A stretch of DNA of 64,000 nt from Amorphus orientalis. GTDB lineage: Bacteria > Pseudomonadota > Alphaproteobacteria > Rhizobiales > Amorphaceae. Of this stretch, positions 39,230-47,641 are shown piece after piece. The stretch's first letter is position 1. Each line of letters begins with the position of its first letter. The position numbers and the translations under genes are program-made. The stretch covers positions 310,001-374,000 of the forward strand of contig NZ_JAUSUL010000002.1 in the NCBI RefSeq assembly GCF_030814015.1, in the 5' to 3' direction. The notes under the pieces were generated by a model, which saw only the letters and a program-made list of their open reading frames with translations, had not been told where the DNA came from and searched no databases.

Positions 39230-39742
39230 ATGCAGGAAACGCAGGATTTTCCGTTGGTTGAAGGAGACGTGGACCGTCCGCGCGATGCCGCGCCGCGCTC
39301 GCTCGGTCAGATCGGGCTCGACCATTTCGCTCCGTACCTGATCAACCGGATTTCCGCGCGCTGGAATGCCGACATGCTGGACCGGCTCAAGGAGTACGGT
39401 CTCTCCACTCTGGAGATGCGTGTGCTGGCGATCCTGTCGGTGATGCCGGACGTGACGATCAACGAGATCGCGGTCTTCGCGGTCACCGAGCAGAGTACCA
39501 TGAGCCGGACGCTGCACGGACTGGAGGGACGGGGGCTCGTGACCATCCGCCGGCGCGAAGGCGATCAGCGGGTGCGCGAGGTCAACATGACTAAGGACGG
39601 CCGCGCCGCCTTCAACCAGGTCTGGCCGGAAATGCACGACTCGCTGAACCGCATGTTCGCCGGCTTCAGCGACACCGAATACGAGATGCTGATCATGCTC
39701 CTGACGCGGGTGCTCAGGAACATCCGGCATCACGATTTCTAG
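39230..39742 (+). CDS. MarR-family transcriptional regulator
   Basis: About 170 aa. Winged-helix text is visible: LSTLEMRVLAILSVMPDVTINEIA, then EQSTMSRTLHGLEGRGLVTIRRREGDQRVREVNMTKDGRAAF. GGGAG precedes the ATG at 39230, and the in-frame stretch before it has no regulator features. It lies between the second flavoenzyme and the exported VOC gene and probably controls this island, possibly in response to an aromatic acid or CoA-thioester ligand. Confidence 0.88.
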   Translation: MQETQDFPLVEGDVDRPRDAAPRSLGQIGLDHFAPYLINRISARWNADMLDRLKEYGLSTLEMRVLAILSVMPDVTINEIAVFAVTEQSTMSRTLHGLEGRGLVTIRRREGDQRVREVNMTKDGRAAFNQVWPEMHDSLNRMFAGFSDTEYEMLIMLLTRVLRNIRHHDF

Positions 39743-39870
39743 ATCCGGACGCGGTCAGACCGGAGCCGATCGAACGGAACGGGTCTGCTCAAGTCATGGA
39801 ATTCGGGGCCGTTCGGGCTCGATCAGCGGACGTCCGCCTGATCGCGCGGCTCCCAGCGGAGGGTGGAAGG

Positions 39871-40476
39871 ATGAAGGCTCGGTTCTGGATGGCGGGTGTC
39901 GCCGGTCTCGTGGCGGCGGGCTTTGCGGTGACGGCTCCGGCGGCGGCCGACGGGCTGCCCGGCATGAAGGGGATGGATCATGTCGGCGTGACCGTGCCGG
40001 ACATGGAGGAAGCGCTCGACTTCTTCGTAAACGTGATCGGCTGCGAGAAGGCGATGTCGTTCGGCCCGTTCCGCGACGACGAGGGCACGTTCATGACGGA
40101 TCTGGTGAACGTGCACCCGCGGGCGGTGATCGACGAGATCGCGCTCGTCCGGTGCGGCAACGGAAGCAACATCGAGCTGTTCCAGTACCAGGCGCCGGAT
40201 CAGGCGAGCGAGCCGCCGAAGAACAGCGACATCGGCGGCCATCACATCGCGTTCTACGTGGCCGACATCGACGCGGCCGCCGCCTATCTGCGCGAGCAGG
40301 GCGTGCGCACGATGATGGGGCCGGTGCCGATCGAGGAGGGGCCGGCCGCGGGGCAGTCGATCATGTACTTCCTCGCCCCCTGGGGCCTGCAGCTGGAGGC
40401 GATCTCCTATCCGCAGGGCATGGCCTACGAGAGCGAGGGCGGCCCGGTCCTGTGGTCGCCGCGCGACCAGGAATAG
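39871..40476 (+). CDS. Exported VOC (glyoxalase/dioxygenase-fold) protein
   Basis: About 201 aa with a predicted signal peptide (MKARFWMAGVAGLVAAGFAV, cleavage near PAAADG) followed by two VOC modules. Candidate metal ligands of the H/E/H/E kind are the His in KGMDHVGV, the Glu in NIELFQYQ, the His pair in GGHHIAFY and the Glu in LQLEAISYP. Most VOC proteins are cytoplasmic, so export is unusual. GGAGG and GGAAGG precede the ATG at 39871. Role unknown: possible periplasmic isomerase, epimerase or lyase on the imported compound. Confidence 0.8.
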   Translation: MKARFWMAGVAGLVAAGFAVTAPAAADGLPGMKGMDHVGVTVPDMEEALDFFVNVIGCEKAMSFGPFRDDEGTFMTDLVNVHPRAVIDEIALVRCGNGSNIELFQYQAPDQASEPPKNSDIGGHHIAFYVADIDAAAAYLREQGVRTMMGPVPIEEGPAAGQSIMYFLAPWGLQLEAISYPQGMAYESEGGPVLWSPRDQE

Positions 40477-40477
40477 G

Positions 40478-40495
40478 GGTTTCGGGGGCGAAACC
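40478..40495 (+). promoter_or_regulatory. Hairpin between the VOC gene and the IorA-like gene
   Basis: GGTTTCG (40478-40484) and CGAAACC (40489-40495) form a perfect 7-bp stem around a GGGG loop immediately after the VOC gene stop. No T-run follows. The remaining 143-base spacer shows no gene and probably holds the iorA-like promoter. Confidence 0.4.
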
Positions 40496-40619
40496 GATTG
40501 AAGCGATCCCGGTGGCGGCACTGAGAAGGTGGCCGTCCCGGACCGCAACAGACCAACGAGTAGGACCCGGTCCGCGCATCGGTGAACGGTGCGGCGGGTC
40601 TGCGTAACAGGAGCTTTCC

Positions 40620-42767
40620 ATGGCTGAACGCTCGTTTGCAAAAGAAGTCCAGCAACTCCGCATCGGAGAGGGCGAAGAATTTCGCGGCGAGGGCATCCTT
40701 GCCGTCACCAAGGCGCTCCTGGAGTGCGGCGTCGGCTATGTCGGCGGCTATCAGGGGGCGCCGATCTCGCATCTGATGGACGTCCTGTCGGACGCCGAGG
40801 AGATCCTCGAAGAGCTCGGCGTGCACTTCGAGCAGTCCGGCTCGGAGGCGGTCGCCGGCGCGACGCTGGCCGCCTCGGTACACTATCCGATCCGCGGCGC
40901 GGTGACCTTCAAGTCGCCGGTGGGCACGAACGTCGCCTCCGACGCGCTGGCCAATCTGTCGTCCGGCGGCGTGACCGGCGGCGCGCTGATCATCATCGGC
41001 GAGGACTATGGCGAGGGCGCCTCCATCATGCAGGAGCGCACCCACGCCTTCGCCATGAAGTCGCAGCTCTGGCTGCTCGATCCCAGGCCGAACCTGGAGT
41101 CCATCGTCAAGTCGGTGCGCGACGGGTTCGAGCTGTCGGAGGCGTCGAACACGCCGGTCATGCTGGAGATGCGCATCCGCGCCTGCCACGTGCACGGCCG
41201 CTTCATCGCCAAGGACAATGTGCGTCCGACCATGTCGCTCGCTGACGCGCTGGAGAACCCCAAGCGGGACCTCAACCGCATCGTGCTGCCGCCGGCCTCG
41301 TTCCTGCACGAGAAGGAGAAGGTGGAGAGCCGCTGGCCGAACGCCGTCAACTTCATCAAGGAGCGCGGGCTCAACGAGTTCTTCGGCGGTGACGGCAAGA
41401 TCGGCATCGTCCTGCAGGGCGGCATGTACAACGGCGTCATTCGGGCGCTGCAGCGGCTCGGCCTCGCCGACATCCGCGGCAACACCGAGGTGCCGCTCTA
41501 CGTGCTGAACGTCACCTATCCGCTGATCGACGACGAGTTCCTCGACTTCGCCCGCGACAAGGACGCGGTGCTCGTCGTGGAGGAAGGCCAGCCGAACCAT
41601 ATCGAGCAGGCCTTCGGCGCTATGCTGCACAAGGCGGGCGTCGACACCAAGCTGTTCGGCAAGGACCCGTTCCCGATCGCCGGCGAGTACACCGGCACGG
41701 TCATGCTGGATTCCATCCGCGGCTTCCTGCTGGAAAACGCGCCGGGTCTTCTGACGGCCGCCGACCGGGCGCCGAACCGGCCGCAGACCGAGCTGCCGGA
41801 TCTCTCCAAGACGGTGCCGCCGCGCCCGCCGGGCTTCTGCGTCGGCTGTCCGGAGCGGCCGATCTTCGCCGGCATGAAGCTGGTCCAGGAGGAGCTCGGC
41901 GAGCACCATGTCGCCGCCGACATCGGCTGCCACCTCTTTTCCATCATGCCGCCCTTCAACATCGGCGGCAGCACCATGGGCTACGGCCTCGGGCCGGCGT
42001 CGGCCTCCGCCTTCAACGTGAAGGCGAAGAAGCGGCCGATCTCGGTGATGGGCGACGGCGGCTTCTGGCACAACGGACTGTCCACCGGCGTGACCAATGC
42101 CGTGTTCAACAAGCATGACGGCGTCATCCTGATCGTCGACAACTACTATTCGGCGGCGACCGGCGGACAGGACATTCCGTCTTCGCGGGCCGACAACAAG
42201 TCGCGCTCGACCGCCCATCCGATCACCGAAGCGGTGAAGGGCGTCGGCGCGAAATGGGTGCGCCAGATCGACCGCACCTATGACGTGACCAAGGTGCGCG
42301 ACACCTTCCGCGAGGCGCTGACCACCGACGAGAAGGGGCCAAAGATCATCGTCGCCTCGTCGGAATGCATGCTGAACCGGCAGCGCCGCGAGAAGCCGCA
42401 GCTGGCCAAGGCCATTTCCGGCGGCGAGCGGGTGGTGAAGCCGAAGTTCGGGGTCGACGAGGACGTCTGCACTGGCGATCACGCCTGCATGCGGCTGTCG
42501 GGCTGTCCGTCCCTGTCGGTGAAGGAGCTGGACGACCCGCTGCGCGACGATCCGGTCGCCTCGATCGACCAGAACTGCGTCGGCTGCGGCAACTGCGGCG
42601 AGGTCGCCGACGCGGCCGTGCTGTGCCCGTCCTTCTACCGGGCCGACGTGGTCCACAACCCGACCGCCTGGGACAAGCGCATGGCCGGTATCCGCCGGCG
42701 CGTCTCCTCCTGGCTTCAGAAGCGGCGCGATTCCCGCCGTCTCGTGTTCGCGGCGGAAGGCGCGTGA
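40620..42767 (+). CDS. Indolepyruvate ferredoxin oxidoreductase alpha-subunit-like protein (2-oxoacid:acceptor oxidoreductase)
   Basis: 715 aa. Pyruvate:ferredoxin-oxidoreductase-like N-terminal domain (GYVGGYQGAPISHLMD, FEQSGSEAVAGATLAAS), a thiamine-diphosphate domain (GDGGFWHNGLSTGVTNAVFN) and a C-terminal ferredoxin-like domain. IorAB enzymes decarboxylate aryl 2-oxo acids to CoA thioesters. The second iron-sulfur site is complete (Cys653, Cys656, Cys659 and Cys629), but the first reads C617-T-G-D620-H-A-C623: Asp stands in the position of the second cysteine. AGGAG lies upstream of the ATG. The stop overlaps the beta-subunit start. Confidence 0.87.
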   Translation: MAERSFAKEVQQLRIGEGEEFRGEGILAVTKALLECGVGYVGGYQGAPISHLMDVLSDAEEILEELGVHFEQSGSEAVAGATLAASVHYPIRGAVTFKSPVGTNVASDALANLSSGGVTGGALIIIGEDYGEGASIMQERTHAFAMKSQLWLLDPRPNLESIVKSVRDGFELSEASNTPVMLEMRIRACHVHGRFIAKDNVRPTMSLADALENPKRDLNRIVLPPASFLHEKEKVESRWPNAVNFIKERGLNEFFGGDGKIGIVLQGGMYNGVIRALQRLGLADIRGNTEVPLYVLNVTYPLIDDEFLDFARDKDAVLVVEEGQPNHIEQAFGAMLHKAGVDTKLFGKDPFPIAGEYTGTVMLDSIRGFLLENAPGLLTAADRAPNRPQTELPDLSKTVPPRPPGFCVGCPERPIFAGMKLVQEELGEHHVAADIGCHLFSIMPPFNIGGSTMGYGLGPASASAFNVKAKKRPISVMGDGGFWHNGLSTGVTNAVFNKHDGVILIVDNYYSAATGGQDIPSSRADNKSRSTAHPITEAVKGVGAKWVRQIDRTYDVTKVRDTFREALTTDEKGPKIIVASSECMLNRQRREKPQLAKAISGGERVVKPKFGVDEDVCTGDHACMRLSGCPSLSVKELDDPLRDDPVASIDQNCVGCGNCGEVADAAVLCPSFYRADVVHNPTAWDKRMAGIRRRVSSWLQKRRDSRRLVFAAEGA

Positions 42768-44353
42768 GTTCGATGGATGCGATCGCGGAACCCTCGGCCG
42801 GCCGGGTGCCGGACCGGGATCAGGTCATCAAGCTGGCCATCCTCGCCGTCGGCGGACAGGGCGGCGGCGTCATCACCAGCTGGATCGTCGATCTGGCCGA
42901 GCGCAACGGCTGGTACGCCCAGTCGACGTCGGTGCCCGGCGTCGCCCAGCGCACCGGCGCGACGGTCTACTATGTGGAGATGGTGCCGGAGGGCGAGGGG
43001 ACACCCGTCCTCGGCATGATGCCGGCGCCCGGCGACGTGGACGTGGTGCTCGCTTCGGAACTGATGGAGGCGGGTCGGGCGATCCAGCGCGGCTTCGTCT
43101 CGCCCGATCGCACGACGCTGATCTTCTCCACCGACCGCACCCTGGCGGTGTCGGAAAAGATCGTCCCCGGCGACGGCATCGCCGATGCCCTTCCGGTGAT
43201 GGAGGCGGCGAAAGAGGTCGCGAAGGACGTGCGGGCCGCGCGTCTGGAGCAACTGGCGCTGCAGAACGGCAGCGTGATCTCCGCGAGCCTGTTCGGGGCG
43301 CTGGCCGGCTCCGGCGTGCTGCCGTTCGCACGGGAGTCGTTCGAGCAGACCATCGAGGCGAGCGGACGCGGCGTGAAGGCGAGCCTGAGGGCGTTCGCTG
43401 CCGGATTCGATGCGGTCCAGGTACGGGACGGCATCGTCGAGGAGACCCCGGCCGTCGATGCGCCGGACATCATCGAACCGAAGCCGGCCGGCCCGGTCGT
43501 TGCCGGCCCGGAGAAGATGCGGCGCGCCTGGCAGGCGCTGCTCGACCGTATCCACGCGGAGTTTCCGCAAGCCGCCCACGGGATGCTTCTGCCCGGTCTG
43601 AAGAAAGTCGTCGACTTCCAGGACGTGAAGTATGGCGAGGAGTATCTGAACCGGCTGACGAAGGTCCTGGAGGTCGACAAGGCGGCCGGCGGCGAGGGCG
43701 AGGGCTACGACTTCACGGCAACGGCGGCCAAGTATGTGGCCAACGCCATGGCCTATGACGACGTGATCCGTGTGGCCGACCTGAAGACAAGGGGCAGCCG
43801 GTTCGAGCGCGTGAACGCCGAAGTGCGCGCCACGCCCGAGCAGCTCGTCGAGATCACCGAGTTCATGCATCCGCGCCTGGAAGAGATCTGCGGGATCCTG
43901 CCTGCCTCGCTCGGAAGGGGCATCCTGGCCCGGGAAGGTCTGTCGAAGCGGCTCGACCGGCTCATCAACAAGGGCCGGCGGGTGCGCACCGACACGATCC
44001 GCGGCTTCGTCACGCTCTATGCGATCGGCAGCCTGCGCGGCTACCGGCGGCGGACGCTACGCCACCAGATCGAGGTCGCGCATCTGGAGGAGTGGCTCAA
44101 GCTCGCCTGCGATACGGTTCGCGACGACTATCAGCTCGGCGTGGAAGTGCTCAGGGCGCGCCGGCTGATCAAGGGCTACAGCGACACCCACGTGCGCGGC
44201 GAGGCCAAGTTCGACCGGGTGCTGTCGGCGGTTCCGCTCCTGAAGGGGCGGGAGGATGCGGCGACCTGGCTGCACCGGCTGATCGACGCGGCGCTGAAGG
44301 ACGAGAAGGGCACCATGCTCGACGGGGCCCTGAAGACGATCCGAACGTTGTGA
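42764..44353 (+). CDS. Indolepyruvate oxidoreductase beta-subunit-like protein with long C-terminal domain
   Basis: About 529 aa from GTG 42764 (GTGA overlap with the upstream gene; ATG 42773 is an alternative giving 526 aa). The first 210 residues are the gamma-type domain of 2-oxoacid oxidoreductases (LAILAVGGQGGGVITSWIVDLAER, SVPGVAQRTGATVYYVEM). The following roughly 300 residues, ending LKTIRTL, are an extra domain absent from the short archaeal IorB (about 200 aa) and of unknown function. It works with the preceding TPP subunit; the pair ends at a strong terminator. Confidence 0.85.
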   Translation: MSSMDAIAEPSAGRVPDRDQVIKLAILAVGGQGGGVITSWIVDLAERNGWYAQSTSVPGVAQRTGATVYYVEMVPEGEGTPVLGMMPAPGDVDVVLASELMEAGRAIQRGFVSPDRTTLIFSTDRTLAVSEKIVPGDGIADALPVMEAAKEVAKDVRAARLEQLALQNGSVISASLFGALAGSGVLPFARESFEQTIEASGRGVKASLRAFAAGFDAVQVRDGIVEETPAVDAPDIIEPKPAGPVVAGPEKMRRAWQALLDRIHAEFPQAAHGMLLPGLKKVVDFQDVKYGEEYLNRLTKVLEVDKAAGGEGEGYDFTATAAKYVANAMAYDDVIRVADLKTRGSRFERVNAEVRATPEQLVEITEFMHPRLEEICGILPASLGRGILAREGLSKRLDRLINKGRRVRTDTIRGFVTLYAIGSLRGYRRRTLRHQIEVAHLEEWLKLACDTVRDDYQLGVEVLRARRLIKGYSDTHVRGEAKFDRVLSAVPLLKGREDAATWLHRLIDAALKDEKGTMLDGALKTIRTL

Positions 44354-44414
44354 GGCTGGTCCCGTCCGACCGGGTGCGGTCTGGACGGGAACGGCTCAGA
44401 TCTCGGAAGACATC

Positions 44415-44450
44415 AATCCGCTCAGGCGTTCGCGTCTGAGCGGATTTTTT
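44415..44450. terminator. Intrinsic terminator between convergent iorB-like and cyclase genes
   Basis: ATCCGCTCAG (44416-44425) pairs with CTGAGCGGAT (44436-44445), with partial pairing in the loop, and is followed by a T-run (44445-44450) on the plus strand. It ends the rightward transcript; the leftward cyclase gene stops at 44449, so its own end overlaps the T-run. Confidence 0.9.
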
Positions 44451-45243
44451 ACGTCCGGGGCACCAGGGCGAGGACGCGCAGCGGGCTTCCGCTGCCCTTG
44501 CGGATCTTCAGCGGCGGGCAGATGAGGACCGCGCCCTGGGGCGGCAGCCGGTCGAGATTGGCCAGGCACTGCAGGCCATAGCGGTTGGCCCCGTGCATGT
44601 AGAAATGGCACGGATAGGGGGGCTTCAGATGGGCCGCCTGGCCGGCGTCGGTGCCAATGGTCTCCGTGCCGAAGCCGAGCACGTCGCGCTCCTCGATGAG
44701 AAAACGCACGCAGTCCGGATTCGGCCCCGGCGAATGCTGGCCATCGGCATCGTAGTTCTGGAAATCGGACGGATCGGTGCGCTCCGACCAGTCGGTCCGC
44801 ATCAGCACCCAGGCTCTGGGAGGGATCGGGCCGTGGGCCGCTTCCCAGGCCTTCACGAACTCGACGGTCAGGAGAAAGTCCGGGTCCTGCCGGGCCTCCG
44901 CGCTGCAGTCGATCACGCAGGCCGGACCGACGAAGTTCTGCGGTGGGATGGTGTCGGTGGTGTTGTCGGGCAGGTTGCGCCCCGACACCCAGTGGATCGG
45001 CGCGTCGAAATGGGTGCCGGTGTGCTCGCCGCAGGAGAAGTTGTTCCAGTACCAGGAGGCGCCGCGCTCGTCGTAGCGCGAGATTTCCTCCATGCGGAAC
45101 GGCGCGGACTGGCCGAACTCCGGCGGCAGCGAGATGCGCGGCATGTCCGGCGCGAGCGTCTGGGTCAGGTCGACGACCTCGACGCTGCCTGTGGCCAGAT
45201 CGGAGACCAGGGCTGCTAGGGATCCAAGGTCGGACGTCGTCAT
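44449..45243 (-). CDS. Cyclase/kynurenine-formamidase-like metal hydrolase (PF04199), copy 2
   Basis: About 264 aa. The metal motif HTGTHFDAPIHW is intact, and ARAWVLMRTDWSERTDP and LICPPLKIRKGSGSPLRVLALV parallel the copy at 36708. The ATG (45241-45243, complement) overlaps the stop of the upstream SDR-fusion gene by 4 bases (ATGA), so it is the last gene of the ligase-thiolase-fusion operon. An extended in-frame upstream reading has no domain support. Confidence 0.88.
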   Translation of the reverse strand: MTTSDLGSLAALVSDLATGSVEVVDLTQTLAPDMPRISLPPEFGQSAPFRMEEISRYDERGASWYWNNFSCGEHTGTHFDAPIHWVSGRNLPDNTTDTIPPQNFVGPACVIDCSAEARQDPDFLLTVEFVKAWEAAHGPIPPRAWVLMRTDWSERTDPSDFQNYDADGQHSPGPNPDCVRFLIEERDVLGFGTETIGTDAGQAAHLKPPYPCHFYMHGANRYGLQCLANLDRLPPQGAVLICPPLKIRKGSGSPLRVLALVPRT

Positions 45244-46478
45244 GCCGTCAGCTCCAGTTCCAGCACCTTGGGATCGGCGCGCCAGCGCTCGTACCAGTCG
45301 CGGGCGATCGGATCGGGAAACAGGTCCTCCAGCCCGTCTTCCAGGGCGCGGACGATGTCGGCGGCCAGCCGGCGCGGGGCCACCTTCGGCGGCAGCTCGG
45401 TCTGGTTCCAGGCCTCGTCGACCGGACCGGGGAATACGTTCAGCACGCGCAGCCCGGCCGGCCGGAACTCGGCCCTGAGGCACTGCGCGAGCGACAGGGC
45501 GGCCGCCTTGGAGGCGGAGAAGGTGCCCTGAGCCGGATAGTTGGCGAGCGCGAACACGGACAGGACGTTGACCCACGCGACCGCGTTGGTGGGGATTTCC
45601 GCGGCCCGCGCGCTCATTGCCGGACCGAACGCCTGGGACAGCCGCAGCAGGCCGAGATAGTTGACCTCCATCTCCGCGCGCGCCGTCTCCACGCCGCGCC
45701 GGGACAGGGCGGAATGGGTGCGGTGGAACTCGGCGGTGTTGATGAGGATGTCGACCTTGCCGCCGATCTGGCCCGCGAGCGTGTCGACCGACTGGGTGTC
45801 GGTCACGTCGAGCGGAAGCAGCGTCACCTGCGGGACGGCCGACAGCGCCTCGAAGCCCGGGGCGGCCTTCCAGGGTTCGCTGGCGCCAACCCAGACCGTT
45901 TCGGCGCCGGCCTCGGCAGCGGCGATCGCCATGGCCTGGCCGATCTCCGACGTGCCATCGGTGATCAGCACGTTGCGGCCCTTCGGCGAATTGGTGAGCT
46001 CCCGGATCAGCGGATCGTCGGTCATGTCGATGATGTCCTCTTGGGGGAGGGCGACGAGCACGGCGCGGCCGGCCCGGTCGAGATAAGGCCGCACCTGGAC
46101 CCGGGCCGGCGGCTCGGCGCAGCCTCCGTGCAGGTAGGCGACCACGCTGACGCCGCAGTCGAGCCGGACGAGGCCGGTGCGCCAGGGTGCGCGCTCGCGG
46201 AAATAGGTCTCGTAGGGCTTGCGGACGCAGGTTTCAGCCTGGAGCGTGCCGGCGCCGTCGCGTTCGCGCCATTCGAGCCGGTCGGAGAGGCAGTGGCGGC
46301 AGGCCTCGCGGGCCGGATACTGGATGGCGCCGCAGTCCAGGCATTCCTGGAGCGCGAGCCGTCCGGTCGCGGCCGCGGCGGTCAGGCCGAGGGCGAACCG
46401 GCTGCGCGTGACCGGCGGCGTCGTCGGCCGGCGCGGAGGAAGGACGGGGTTTCGGTGGGGTCGGTGATCCATGGTCAT
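45240..46478 (-). CDS. DUF35 (zinc ribbon/OB-fold) domain fused to a degenerate short-chain dehydrogenase
   Basis: 412 aa. The N-terminal part (about 25-150) is a DUF35-type protein: zinc ribbon cysteines Cys46, Cys49, Cys60, Cys63 (CLDCGAIQYPAREACRHC) then an OB fold. The C-terminal part (about 165-400) is an SDR Rossmann fold, but the cofactor motif is altered (TDGTSEIG for TGxxxGIG) and the catalytic Tyr is Phe320 in the YxxxK position (TFSASK); Ser307 and Lys324 remain. DUF35 proteins normally bind thiolase-fold partners, and the neighbour upstream is one. The SDR half may be structural or ligand binding. Overlaps both neighbours by 4 bases. Confidence 0.85.
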   Translation of the reverse strand: MTMDHRPHRNPVLPPRRPTTPPVTRSRFALGLTAAAATGRLALQECLDCGAIQYPAREACRHCLSDRLEWRERDGAGTLQAETCVRKPYETYFRERAPWRTGLVRLDCGVSVVAYLHGGCAEPPARVQVRPYLDRAGRAVLVALPQEDIIDMTDDPLIRELTNSPKGRNVLITDGTSEIGQAMAIAAAEAGAETVWVGASEPWKAAPGFEALSAVPQVTLLPLDVTDTQSVDTLAGQIGGKVDILINTAEFHRTHSALSRRGVETARAEMEVNYLGLLRLSQAFGPAMSARAAEIPTNAVAWVNVLSVFALANYPAQGTFSASKAAALSLAQCLRAEFRPAGLRVLNVFPGPVDEAWNQTELPPKVAPRRLAADIVRALEDGLEDLFPDPIARDWYERWRADPKVLELELTA

Positions 46479-47641
46479 GCCGCCAGAAGGGCCGCGCCGG
46501 TGGACAGGCCCCGGTCGTAGTTGATCATGCCGAAGCCGCTGACGAGGCCGATCCCGGCGTCCGGAACCGGCGTGCCGACGGTCTGGCCGGTGAGCTGGCG
46601 GATGGTCTCGACGATGCCGAGAAAGCCGCCGGCGCCGCCGGCCTGGCCGACCGAGAGCTGGCCGCCGGACGTGTTGATCGGGAAGCTGCCGGAGGCGGTA
46701 AGGTCGTGGCCGGCGAGAAAGTCCTTGGCCTCGCCCTTGCCGCAGAAGCCGAGATCCTCGACCTGCAGGAAGATGATCACCGGATAGTCGTCATAGGCCT
46801 GAACGAAATCGACGGCGTCGTGGGTGACGCCGGCCTGGGCGAACAGCTCGTCCCGGTCGACGACCCAGCCGCCGCGCTCCTGGACCGGATCGTCGGGGAA
46901 GGCGTTATGGCGTTCGATCGCCCCGAGCAGGCGCGCGAAGGGCAGGCCCTGGGCGCGGGCGGTCTCCTCATGCATGACGAGAAAGGCCTCGGCTCCAGCG
47001 CAGGGCATGACGCAGTCATAGAGCCGGATCGGATCGGCGATCAGCGGGCTGTTGACGTACTGGTCGAGGGTCAGCGGCTTGGAGAAAAGCGCCTGGGGGT
47101 TGCCGAGCGCGTTGGCCCGCTGGGCGACGCAGACCCGGCCGAAGTCGGCGACTTCCGCCCCATAGGTGCGCATGTAGTTGTCGGTCAGAAGCGCGACGCT
47201 GGCGTTGGGGCCGCCCGATCCGTACGGGTAGACGGCGTCCTGGCCGAACTGGCTGAAGGAGGCGGTGCCGCGGCGGAAGGAATCGGTCTGGTTGGTGTCG
47301 CCGGCGACGCAGGCGACGATCTCGGCGTCGCCCACCTGCACGGCCCGGGCCGCCCGGCGCAGCGCGATCAGGCCGCTCGCGCCCCCGAAGGTGACGTTGT
47401 CGACCCAGCGCGGCTCGAACCCCAGATGCTCGACCACGCCGATCGCGCTGTCGGGCGCCAGCGACATGCTGGTCACGCACATGCCGTCGATGGCGTGCTT
47501 GGCAAAGCCGGTCTCGGCCACCAGCGCACGCATCGCCCGGCCCAGGAACCAGTGGGAGCTCCGGGTGGAAAAGCGCTCGTAGGGAACGGTGACCGGCGCG
47601 GCCAGTACCACCCCGTCATATCCGAGCCGGCGGCGTGTCAC
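46475..47641 (-). CDS. Thiolase-fold protein (SCP2/Ltp-like), lacking canonical thiolase residues
   Basis: About 388 aa, GTG start overlapping the ligase stop (GTGA). The thiolase fold is recognisable (WVDNVTFGGASGLIAL, YGSGGPNASVALL, INTSGGQLSVGQAGGAGG). The usual nucleophilic Cys is replaced around Gly86-Gly87, and the His of the GHP-type motif is Gln333. Similar proteins that pair with DUF35 partners act as retro-aldolases on acyl-CoAs, using tyrosines; Tyr283 and Tyr286 (QAYDDYP) are candidates. The DUF35 domain of the next gene is its likely partner. True thiolysis is doubtful. Confidence 0.85.
   Translation of the reverse strand: MTRRRLGYDGVVLAAPVTVPYERFSTRSSHWFLGRAMRALVAETGFAKHAIDGMCVTSMSLAPDSAIGVVEHLGFEPRWVDNVTFGGASGLIALRRAARAVQVGDAEIVACVAGDTNQTDSFRRGTASFSQFGQDAVYPYGSGGPNASVALLTDNYMRTYGAEVADFGRVCVAQRANALGNPQALFSKPLTLDQYVNSPLIADPIRLYDCVMPCAGAEAFLVMHEETARAQGLPFARLLGAIERHNAFPDDPVQERGGWVVDRDELFAQAGVTHDAVDFVQAYDDYPVIIFLQVEDLGFCGKGEAKDFLAGHDLTASGSFPINTSGGQLSVGQAGGAGGFLGIVETIRQLTGQTVGTPVPDAGIGLVSGFGMINYDRGLSTGAALLAA

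Noticed and set aside
46475-47641. Acetyl-CoA acetyltransferase performing normal beta-oxidation thiolysis
   Set aside because: The nucleophilic Cys and active His of thiolases are not at their expected places.
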